Origin: Bryobacteraceae bacterium
GTDB taxonomy: Bacteria; Acidobacteriota; Terriglobia; Bryobacterales; Bryobacteraceae
Length of the DNA stretch: 64,000 nucleotides
Assembly (NCBI GenBank): GCA_026129905.1
Contig: JAHCHE010000015.1
Coordinates: 1 to 64,000, forward strand
Direction: 5' to 3'
The translations under genes were made by a program, and so were the position numbers. Positions 26,735 to 34,130 of this stretch are shown piece by piece (within the stretch, counting starts at the first letter, position 1; the number at the start of each line of letters is the position of its first letter). The notes under the pieces are model-generated. The model saw only the letters and a program-made list of their open reading frames with translations, did not search any database and was not told the DNA's origin.

Positions 26735-28006
26735 TTAACCAGCCTTTTCGAGGAGCGTCAAGTTGATGTTGCGGGCCAGGACCATCTCCTTGGTCACCAT
26801 GAACTCGCGAATCTTCTTGTACGAAGGGAGATAGTACATCAAGTCCAGCATCAGGTCCTCGAGGATGGTGCGCAAGCCCCTCGCGCCAACTTTGCGTTCC
26901 ATTGCCAAAGCCGCAATGGCCTCAAGGGCATCGTCCGTAAACTTCAGTCTAACACTTTCGAACTCGAACAATTTCTGGTACTGACGGATAATCGCGTTCT
27001 TGGGCTTGGTGAGGATCTGCACCAGCGCATCCTTGCTCAGGTCCTCGAGCACGCCGACGACCGGCAGACGGCCGATAAATTCCGGGATGAAGCCGGCGCG
27101 GATCAAGTCGACCGGCTGGATCTTCTCCAGCAGGTTCAGGTCCCGGCCCCCGCTGGTGGTGGGCCGGCGGGGCTCGGCGGAAGCCTCGTTGCCGGTGAAA
27201 CCCATCGACGAGTGTCCGACGCGGCGGCCGACGATCTTCTCGAGGCCGACGAACGCGCCGCCGCAAACGAACAGAATGTTCGAGGTGTCCACGGGCGTGA
27301 ACTCCTGGTGCGGATGCTTACGGCCGCCTTGCGGGGGGACGTTGGCCACCGTGCCTTCAAGGATCTTCAGAAGCGCCTGCTGAACGCCTTCGCCGGAGAC
27401 GTCCCGCGTAATCGAGGGATTCTCGTCCTTGCGCCCGATCTTGTCGATTTCATCGATATAAATAATGCCTTGCTGGCAGCGCTGTACGTCCCAATCGGCG
27501 TTCTGGAGGAGACGGAGGATGATGTTCTCCACGTCTTCGCCCACATAGCCGGCCTCGGTGAGCGTAGTGGCATCCACGATGGCGAAGGGCACATCCAGAA
27601 ATCGGGCCAGCGTCTGCGCGAGCAGCGTCTTGCCGGTGCCTGTCGGGCCGATCAGCAGGATATTGCTCTTGGCCAACTCGACGTCGTTGGCGCGCTGCTT
27701 GTTCATGTGGATGCGCTTGTAGTGGTTGTAAACCGCGACGGCGAGCTTCTTTTTGACGGAATCCTGCCCGATGACGTACTGGTCGAGATAATCCTTTATT
27801 TCGAGTGGCTTGGGGAGCTTGGCCGGGGCGCCGTGATGGTGCTCGGTGCGGTCGTCCTCGAGAATCGAGTTGCAGACCGCGATGCACTCATCGCAGATGT
27901 ACGCCCGAGGGTAATCGCCCGGGGACGAGATCAACTTTCCAACAACGTCCTGGCTCTTATGACAAAAGGAACACCGCAGCGTCTCGTCCGGTCCTGATCT
28001 TCTCAA
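26735..28006 (-). CDS. clpX: ATP-dependent Clp protease ATP-binding subunit ClpX
   Basis: A 423-residue AAA+ unfoldase that feeds proteins to ClpP. The N-terminal zinc-binding domain has the four cysteines in RCSFCHKS...ICDECIAVC (residues about 11-42). Walker A is [12 protein letters not shown] near residue 120 and Walker [12 protein letters not shown] near 185; the pore loop, sensor regions, and the [13 protein letters not shown] ClpP-contact segment (IGF-type loop region before it) follow. The start is TTG at 28006, supported by a GGGGGGAG ribosome binding site. No clpP or tig is adjacent, unlike the common tig-clpP-clpX-lon order. Confidence 0.96.
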   Translation of the reverse strand: MRRSGPDETLRCSFCHKSQDVVGKLISSPGDYPRAYICDECIAVCNSILEDDRTEHHHGAPAKLPKPLEIKDYLDQYVIGQDSVKKKLAVAVYNHYKRIHMNKQRANDVELAKSNILLIGPTGTGKTLLAQTLARFLDVPFAIVDATTLTEAGYVGEDVENIILRLLQNADWDVQRCQQGIIYIDEIDKIGRKDENPSITRDVSGEGVQQALLKILEGTVANVPPQGGRKHPHQEFTPVDTSNILFVCGGAFVGLEKIVGRRVGHSSMGFTGNEASAEPRRPTTSGGRDLNLLEKIQPVDLIRAGFIPEFIGRLPVVGVLEDLSKDALVQILTKPKNAIIRQYQKLFEFESVRLKFTDDALEAIAALAMERKVGARGLRTILEDLMLDLMYYLPSYKKIREFMVTKEMVLARNINLTLLEKAG

Positions 28007-28153
28007 GCACTCCCCCCGGGGCAGCTTTGATAGCTAAGGATGTTGGGCGATCCCATAAATTATTATCGCCTGAACCGGGGGCATCAGGCAATCCTCTAGG
28101 TTCGCAAAGTCTCGCCACCCTTAACGGACATTTCGCGGAGAGGTTGGGATCAG

Positions 28154-28159
28154 TATAAT
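28154..28159 (+). promoter_or_regulatory. -10 box TATAAT, 7 nt before an ATG
   Basis: A consensus TATAAT ends 7 nt before the ATG at 28167. Transcription would start at or next to that ATG, giving a leaderless mRNA; the earlier in-frame ATG at 28158 overlaps the box and would not be transcribed. No clear -35 was found. Confidence 0.5.
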
Positions 28160-28166
28160 GGCCCGC

Positions 28167-29132
28167 ATGCTACGAAGGCATCTGTTCACCAAATTCATGG
28201 CCGGCGCGGCGCTGGCGCAGCTTTCGCGGGCCCAGGCGCAGCAGCCGGCTGGAGAAGTGTTTCTCGAAAGGCGAGCCTCCGGCGCGCCCCACAAAGGCAA
28301 AGTGCTGCTGGCCTTGCAGGCGCACTCGGACGACGTCCCGCTGTCGTCCGCGGGCACGGTCGCCAAGCTCATCGAGGAAGGCTACACCGGCTATCTCGTC
28401 CGCGCGACCAACGACGACATGGGCGACGCGCCGGGCCTGGGAACGCCTGGAACCATCGGCGAAAACGTGCTGGGCAACGAGCGCGACAACGCCGCCCTGG
28501 TTCCGATACTGGGACTGAAGGGCCACTTCGATCTGAACTACAACAACCACTACATGGGGGGCATCGCTTTCAACGAGCTGCTGTGCCGGCTGATCTTTCT
28601 GATCCGGCTGGTGAAAGCCGATACCGTCGTGTGTTGGGATCCATGGGCCCACGACGAGGAGAATCCGGATCATTACACGCTGGCGCGGGCAACGGAGGCG
28701 GCCTGTTGGATCGCGGGCCGGCGGCACGATTACCCTGAGCAGTTGGCAGCCGGGCTTCAGGTGCACGAGGTGCAGGAGAAATACTACTTCGCGCGGCGCC
28801 CGGAAATCACCCGCGTGGTCGATATCAGCAGCACGATCGACAAGAAAGTGGAAGCCAACCGGGCCAACGTGGCCAAGGGGCCCGCGGGCACGAACGGGTC
28901 GCGGCTGAAGGCGGATCTGGCCAAGCGCAACCTGCGGCTGCCGCTGCTCGGCAACGACGACGCCACCGCCGACCGCAACTATATCAAGGAATTCGTGCTG
29001 GCGAGGAACCGCGAACTCGGCAAGAAGTACGGCGTGGAGTACGCCGAAGCGTTCCACTACATCGGCCCGGGCCAGGGGCGCGAGTCGCGGCTGGAGGACT
29101 ACATCAAGAAGAATGCGGTGCCGCTGAGGTAG
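28167..29132 (+). CDS. Exported PIG-L/LmbE-family deacetylase
   Basis: A 321-residue zinc-dependent N-acetylglucosaminyl deacetylase-like protein. The metal motif AHSDDVPLSS (canonical AHPDD, with Ser for Pro) is near residue 50, and DPWAHDEENPDH supplies the later histidines. It starts MLRRHLFTKFMAGAALAQ, a twin-arginine-like signal, so it is likely exported folded. Substrates of related enzymes are amino sugars in cell-wall or glycoconjugate precursors; here the substrate is unknown. ATG 28167 is preferred over 28158 because a TATAAT box overlaps the latter. Its 3' end overlaps the convergent HD-domain gene by 29 bp. A second family member is at 47877-48653. Confidence 0.85.
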   Translation: MLRRHLFTKFMAGAALAQLSRAQAQQPAGEVFLERRASGAPHKGKVLLALQAHSDDVPLSSAGTVAKLIEEGYTGYLVRATNDDMGDAPGLGTPGTIGENVLGNERDNAALVPILGLKGHFDLNYNNHYMGGIAFNELLCRLIFLIRLVKADTVVCWDPWAHDEENPDHYTLARATEAACWIAGRRHDYPEQLAAGLQVHEVQEKYYFARRPEITRVVDISSTIDKKVEANRANVAKGPAGTNGSRLKADLAKRNLRLPLLGNDDATADRNYIKEFVLARNRELGKKYGVEYAEAFHYIGPGQGRESRLEDYIKKNAVPLR

Positions 29133-29688
29133 CCAGCAGGCGCTCGACGTCTTCCAGAGCTACGCGCAGCTCGGCAAGGAGAAGGGGCGGGGCCGTGGTC
29201 AAAGCCGCGACCACTTCGCGGTAATACCACAGGGTTCCGTCCCGCCCGCCGGTGAAACGGGTCCACAGGTCTTCGCCCAGCGTCCGGAAATCCCGTGCGA
29301 TGGCGCGCAGGTTGTGAAGCTTGTCCGACGCCGAGACAAGCTGCACGGAAGGGTCGGCGGACGCCACGCGCCGGATGTAAGCGACCTTGCGCTCTTTCCA
29401 GGGCGGCTTGGGATGGCCCTCGGCGTCGGAACAGGCGTCCACGATGCCGAGCACGCGGGGGCCGAATCGCGTCCGGATCTCCCCGCGAAGCGCCGGTCCG
29501 TGGTCCTCCACCGAGTCGTGCAGCAGGGCGGCGATAGCCACTTCTTCGTCGGCGCCGTACTCGAGGGCGATCGCCGCCACCGCCAGCAGGTGCGAGATGT
29601 AGGGGGTCTCGCCACCCTTGCGGACCTGACGGGAGTGAACGCGGAATGAAAACGTGAGTGCTTCTTCGAACAGCCCGGAAAGCGGCAT
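29104..29688 (-). CDS. HD-domain protein, SpoT/MESH1-like small alarmone hydrolase
   Basis: A 194-residue protein built around the hydrolase half of RelA/SpoT enzymes. It has HSRQVRKGGETPYISHLLAVAAI, the HD dyad in ALLHDSVEDH (about residues 55-65), and the later VSASDKLHNLRAI (ASDKLHN motif, about residues 118-130), all used to bind Mn2+ and (p)ppGpp in this family. There is no synthetase domain. It may remove the 3' pyrophosphate of ppGpp or act on another nucleotide, which is inferred from family. Cytoplasmic. The last 29 bp overlap the end of the convergent deacetylase gene. Confidence 0.85.
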   Translation of the reverse strand: MPLSGLFEEALTFSFRVHSRQVRKGGETPYISHLLAVAAIALEYGADEEVAIAALLHDSVEDHGPALRGEIRTRFGPRVLGIVDACSDAEGHPKPPWKERKVAYIRRVASADPSVQLVSASDKLHNLRAIARDFRTLGEDLWTRFTGGRDGTLWYYREVVAALTTAPPLLLAELRVALEDVERLLATSAAPHSS

Positions 29689-29838
29689 GGCGGGACCTCC
29701 GGAAGCGATGGCCCGGCCGAGGAGAATGGCCGGGGAATTGCTCCCCTCACTTCAGTAGCCAATTTCAGGGATTGCCGGGGCCGCCCGGGAGAGACGCGTC
29801 GTCCACCCGGCGCGGGATCCGGCCGCAGGAAGGCAGTT

Positions 29839-31116
29839 GTGAAGTTGCACCTCTCAACAAGCATCGCCGGCGGGCGGAGCCTCGGCCGGCCGCAGCGCGT
29901 TCGCGTCGTCTGCTACGCAGCCGTGTTTCTAGCGTTTACCGCTGGAGCGGCGCCGGGTGGCGCGACGGAGGAGGACGCGTTACGGCTCAGCCGGTCCATC
30001 CGGGAACGCCACATGCCTTTTGGCACGATCCTGGACCCGATCTACGACGGCTCCGGCGCCCTGATAGGCTACACGCGGTGCGGCGATTCGGCAATCTGGA
30101 CGGGGCATTACCTCGCGGCTGAGTCATTTCGCTACAGTGTGACGCGCTGGGAGGACGCTCTGGACAACGTCCGGGCGGCGCTGGCAGGCATCAAGTCGCT
30201 GGTGGATGTCACCGGCGGCGACCGCCTGGCCCGCTGCCTCGTCCCTGCCGGGTCCCCGTTTGCGGCGGGGATTCTCTCGGAGGAGGCGCCGCACCGCCAC
30301 TATGCGGGAACGCTCAACGGGGCGCCATACGAATGGGTCGGCAACACGTCGCGCGATCAGTACTCGGGCGTGTTCTTCGGGCTAGGCGTGGCCTACGACT
30401 TTGTGGACGATCCGGGCGTGCGCGCCACCGTGCACGACCTGGTTGCGCGGCTGCTAGGAAGATTGTTAAACGACAACTGGGCGGTGGTGATGCCCGACGG
30501 CTCCTGGAGCACCGTCTTTTGGGGCCGCTCGGACCAGCAGCTCAGTTTCATGCAGGTGGGCCGCCGCGTGGCGCCGGAGCGTTTCGAGGCCCTGTTTGGG
30601 GTGTACCGGTTCTGGTATGCCTCGTCGGTGGTGAACCCGATCGCCTATGAATCGCTGGACCCGCACAACTCGTACTTCAAGTTCAACCTGGCCGCGATTA
30701 ACCTGTTCAACCTGATCCGCCTGGAACGCAACTCGTACTACAACTGGTGGTACCAGAGGGCATATCGCGCTTGGCGCAACGCGACAGGCAGCCACCTGAA
30801 CGCGCACTTCAACATGATCGACCGGGCGCTCGGCGAGCCCAACGGGGGGCGGGATCTGGAAACGCGAATTCTGCTCGAACAGTGGCTGTACCGGCCCGCT
30901 CGCGACGAGTGGGTCGACCTGCGCGGCCGCTACGCCGCCTGCCTCCAGGAGGACCGGTCCTGCACGCCCATTCCGGCGCATGAGCGCGTGAATACCGATT
31001 TCCTGTGGCAGCGCAGCCCGTTCCTTCTGTACGGCGGCGGTTCAGGAAGGATCGAATCGCCGGGAATCGACTACATTCTGCCTTACTGGATGGCCCGATA
31101 CTACGGCGTGCTGTGA
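29839..31116 (+). CDS. Exported protein of unknown function, possible alpha/alpha-barrel
   Basis: A 425-residue protein with a signal peptide after a basic start (VVCYAAVFLAFTAGAAPGGA). The mature part is rich in aromatic and paired helical segments (GDSAIWTGHYLAAESFRY, DQYSGVFFGLGVAYDFVDD, YNWWYQRAYRAWRNATG), which resembles an alpha/alpha toroid fold as in some glycoside hydrolases and epimerases; that is inference only. I cannot name a family. Start is GTG at 29839. Its stop overlaps the GTG of the next gene (GTGA), so it forms a pair with the Cys-rich Solibacter-domain protein. Confidence 0.6.
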   Translation: MKLHLSTSIAGGRSLGRPQRVRVVCYAAVFLAFTAGAAPGGATEEDALRLSRSIRERHMPFGTILDPIYDGSGALIGYTRCGDSAIWTGHYLAAESFRYSVTRWEDALDNVRAALAGIKSLVDVTGGDRLARCLVPAGSPFAAGILSEEAPHRHYAGTLNGAPYEWVGNTSRDQYSGVFFGLGVAYDFVDDPGVRATVHDLVARLLGRLLNDNWAVVMPDGSWSTVFWGRSDQQLSFMQVGRRVAPERFEALFGVYRFWYASSVVNPIAYESLDPHNSYFKFNLAAINLFNLIRLERNSYYNWWYQRAYRAWRNATGSHLNAHFNMIDRALGEPNGGRDLETRILLEQWLYRPARDEWVDLRGRYAACLQEDRSCTPIPAHERVNTDFLWQRSPFLLYGGGSGRIESPGIDYILPYWMARYYGVL

Positions 31117-32600
31117 AGCGGCTTTGGACAGAGGCCGCGTTGCTGTGCCTCGTGGCGATGCTTGCCAGGTGGCCGGGCGAAGCGCAGATCTGCCGGCTTT
31201 CGGTAGCGGGCCTGAACCGTGACAGGCGCGTCATGGGCCCGGTGTCGGCGGAGTGTCCTCACCCGCTCCACTCAGCGCCGTTCGGCAACTGGGGCGTAAC
31301 GTCGAATTTCGGCCAGAAGCTGAACGGCCACCAGTTCCAGGGCTGGTGTCACAACATGCGCGTCTGCGATAACGCCGGACAGTGCATGAATAACTGCCGG
31401 GACGGCTGGTATGAATGGAACAGTTGCACAACTCACGCGCTCTATCAGCCTCCGAACTGTTCCCTTTATAACGCCGCCGAATGCACGGAGCAGGTTTCCC
31501 CTTTGGGGATTAACGTCTTGGGTACGCAGGCGGTCGATGTGCCGGTCACCTGCCCCAGCGATACGAACCGCGACGGCGCGCTCGACAGCGGCGGCTGCGC
31601 GGATCTGACCTCCTACAGCCGCAGCAACAATTTCATGTCGCTGTACGAACTGGATCCGGCGACCGCCGACGAACTGGTCCAGACGATCTATTATTCGGAT
31701 CTCGTAGTTCCACTGCGCTGCGACGTGTTCGATTGTCCGTTGTCCGGCAGCGAGTGGGCAAGGCCGATCGCCTACGACAGCCCGCCCTCGCCCGCCAAGG
31801 TATTCGCCGAGATGGCGATGGTGGTCAATTTTGGCTCGTTCCTCGATCCTCGCCAAGCCTGCCGCCCGGCGGCTACGACGCTCGCGGCGGTTTCCGCGGC
31901 CAGTTACCAGGCTGGCCTGCCGGTGGCGCCCGGCTCGATTGTCAGCCTGTTCGACGTCGGGTTCGCCGAAAAGACCGAGGCGGCCTCCAACGTGCCGCTC
32001 CCGCTGCGGCTTGCCGGCGTACAGGTGTACGTGATCGACAGCCGGGGCCGGCGAACGCCCGCGCCGCTGCTGTTCGTGTCTCCGAGGCAGATCAACTGCA
32101 TCGTTCCCGCGGAGACCGCCGCCGGCGGGGCGACCTTTTCCGTCGAAGATGCAACCGGCGTCCGATCCACCGGCGTGGCGCAGATTGAGGCGGTGGCCCC
32201 CTCGCTGTTCACCGCGAACAACGACGGTCGGGGCGCTCCGGCCGCGGTCGCGGTGCGGGTGACCGCCGGAGGCCATCAGACGCCGCTCGACGTCTTCCGG
32301 TGCGGCGACGCTCCCGGAACCTGCGAGCCGGCGCCCATTTCGTCGGGCGCCCCGTCCGACCAGGTGATCGTGAGCCTGTTCGGAACCGGCATCCGAGGGC
32401 GCTCAGCGCTTGAAAACGTGCAGGCCACGATCGGGGACGAGTCTGCGGATGTGCTGTACGCCGGGCCGCAGCCGCAGTTCGAAGGACTCGACCAGGTGAA
32501 CGTCCGCATTCCGGAGAGCCTGGCGGGGGCGGGGCGCGTGGAGGTACGGCTGCTGGTGGACACCAGGCCTTCCAACGCGGTGACGATCGATATCCGGTAG
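31113..32600 (+). CDS. Secreted Cys-rich protein with Solibacter C-terminal domain
   Basis: A 495-residue exported protein (signal peptide AALLCLVAMLARWPGEA). Residues about 20-245 hold many cysteines, with short motifs such as WCHNMRVCDNAGQCMNNCRDGW that suggest disulfides. Residues about 250-495 match the TIGR03437-type domain of Solibacter: VSAASYQAGLPVAPGSIVSL, PLPLRLAGVQVYV, LLFVSPRQINCIVP, APSLFTANNDG and GLDQVNVRIPESL appear in the family order. That domain is found in large extracellular proteins of this lineage. The start is GTG at 31113 rather than the upstream ATG at 31005, because it gives a clean signal peptide and overlaps the preceding stop. Confidence 0.8.
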   Translation: MKRLWTEAALLCLVAMLARWPGEAQICRLSVAGLNRDRRVMGPVSAECPHPLHSAPFGNWGVTSNFGQKLNGHQFQGWCHNMRVCDNAGQCMNNCRDGWYEWNSCTTHALYQPPNCSLYNAAECTEQVSPLGINVLGTQAVDVPVTCPSDTNRDGALDSGGCADLTSYSRSNNFMSLYELDPATADELVQTIYYSDLVVPLRCDVFDCPLSGSEWARPIAYDSPPSPAKVFAEMAMVVNFGSFLDPRQACRPAATTLAAVSAASYQAGLPVAPGSIVSLFDVGFAEKTEAASNVPLPLRLAGVQVYVIDSRGRRTPAPLLFVSPRQINCIVPAETAAGGATFSVEDATGVRSTGVAQIEAVAPSLFTANNDGRGAPAAVAVRVTAGGHQTPLDVFRCGDAPGTCEPAPISSGAPSDQVIVSLFGTGIRGRSALENVQATIGDESADVLYAGPQPQFEGLDQVNVRIPESLAGAGRVEVRLLVDTRPSNAVTIDIR

Positions 32601-32668
32601 CCGTCCGATCCCCGTCGATTTCCCACTTACGAATCCGCAATTCGGTTTAGAATACGTTTAAGCGCGCC

Positions 32669-34096
32669 ATGCCGGTGATGGAATTGCATCGCTCGCCCTA
32701 TAGCGGGTCATGGTATCCGGGCGAGCGCGCCGCGCTCGAAGACCTGCTGGAGGAGCTTTTCGAAAGGTCCGCCGGGCGGACCGGCGCCCACCCGCTGGAG
32801 GGAGGGGCGGCATTCGTCGTTCCCCATGCGGGACTGGTCTACTCGGGAGTGGTGGCCGCCGCCGCTTACCGGCACATATCGAGGAGCCGGCCGCCCCAAG
32901 TGATCGTGCTCGGGTTCGCGCACCGCGGCGCCCCGGCCGGACTGTGGCTGCCCGAAGTCGAGGCGTACCGCACGCCGCTGGGCGATTTGCCGGTGGATCG
33001 GGAACTCGCGCGGGAATTGCTTCAGACGTCCGGCTTTCGCGCCATGCGGGAAGAGGCGCTGTGCGACCACTCGGTGGAGATTCAGTTTCCGCTGCTGCAA
33101 AAGGCGGTTCCGGACGCGCGCGTCCTGCCAATATACGTATCCTCGGTTTCCACGGCGGAGCGCCACGCCGCAGCCGCCGAGTTGGCCGGTCGTCTCGGGC
33201 CCGGAACGGTGATCGTAGCCAGTTCCGACTTCACGCACTACGGGAGCAGCTTCGGCTACAAGCCGTTTCCGTGCGACGCCGCCATCGCGGCCAGGCTGGA
33301 GGCCCTGGACGGCGGTTTCATCGAGGCGGCCGGGAGCCTGGACCCGGACCTGTTTCTCGACAGCCTGGATGCGGAGGCGGCGACGGTTTGCGGCCGTGAT
33401 CCTGTATCCTTTCTGCTCCAGGTCCTGAAGGCGTCAAGCGGGGGCGAGGACCTGTTCCAGCAAACGCTGGACTACCAGACCTCGGGCGAAATTACCGGCG
33501 ATTATCGCCATTCTGTCAGTTACGCCGCGCTGGGATACTTTCCCTGGCGTTCATTCCACCTTGGCGAGGAGGATAAGCGTCGCCTGCTCGCCAGCGCCTA
33601 TGAGACGCTGCACCACTATCAGCGCACCGGCAAGGCCGCTCCGGTCCCGCTCTCGGCGCCCACGCCTGCCCTGCAACGGCCGGCCGCGGCCTTCGTCACG
33701 CTGCGCCAACATGGGCGGTTGCGAGGTTGCGTCGGGCGCTGCCGGGCGGTGGAACCGCTAGCCAGTGTGGTCCCGGAGATGACGATCGCCGCCGCGGTGG
33801 AGGACTCTCGCTTCGACCCCCTGAAACCTTCGGATCGAGACATCGAAATTGAGATCTCCGTCCTGTCGCCGATGAAGCGCCTCGCCGATCCCGCCGGCTT
33901 CCAGGTGGGCCGCGACGGGGGCCATCTGAGTGCGGGAGGACACTCGGGCCTGCTTCTCCCTCACGTAGCCGAAGGCCGCCGCTGGACGCGCCAGGACTTC
34001 CTGGGCGCCCTGGCGAAGAAAGCCGGCCTGAGCCCCAACGTCTACAGCGAATCTGGCGCGAAGCTGTCGATCTTCCGCGCTCAGGTGATTCGCTGA
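32669..34096 (+). CDS. Fused MEMO-AMMECR1 protein (AmmeMemoRadiSam A/B)
   Basis: A 475-residue fusion of two domains. Residues about 5-285 are the MEMO (AmmeMemoRadiSam B) dioxygenase-like fold, with GSWYPGERAAL, VPHAGLVYSGVVAAAAY, DHSVEIQFPLLQ and SSDFTHYGSSFGY; residues about 305-470 are the AMMECR1 (A) domain with GRLRGCVGRC near residue 350, EDSRFDPLKPSD and LLPHVAEGRRWTRQDFLGAL. These proteins pair with the radical-SAM AmrS, encoded separately at 2527-3597. The metabolic role is unknown; human homologues are not a reliable guide. A TAGAAT box lies 15 nt before the ATG. A convergent unknown is not present; addB follows 34 bp later. Confidence 0.92.
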   Translation: MPVMELHRSPYSGSWYPGERAALEDLLEELFERSAGRTGAHPLEGGAAFVVPHAGLVYSGVVAAAAYRHISRSRPPQVIVLGFAHRGAPAGLWLPEVEAYRTPLGDLPVDRELARELLQTSGFRAMREEALCDHSVEIQFPLLQKAVPDARVLPIYVSSVSTAERHAAAAELAGRLGPGTVIVASSDFTHYGSSFGYKPFPCDAAIAARLEALDGGFIEAAGSLDPDLFLDSLDAEAATVCGRDPVSFLLQVLKASSGGEDLFQQTLDYQTSGEITGDYRHSVSYAALGYFPWRSFHLGEEDKRRLLASAYETLHHYQRTGKAAPVPLSAPTPALQRPAAAFVTLRQHGRLRGCVGRCRAVEPLASVVPEMTIAAAVEDSRFDPLKPSDRDIEIEISVLSPMKRLADPAGFQVGRDGGHLSAGGHSGLLLPHVAEGRRWTRQDFLGALAKKAGLSPNVYSESGAKLSIFRAQVIR

Positions 34097-34119
34097 GGTC
34101 CTTTTCAGCCGTGCTCGAT

Positions 34120-34125
34120 TATACT
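34120..34125 (+). promoter_or_regulatory. -10-like box TATACT before addB
   Basis: TATACT is followed by only 5 nt and then the GTG start of addB at 34131. If used, the addBA transcript would have no leader. Confidence 0.4.
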
Positions 34126-34130
34126 GTGGG

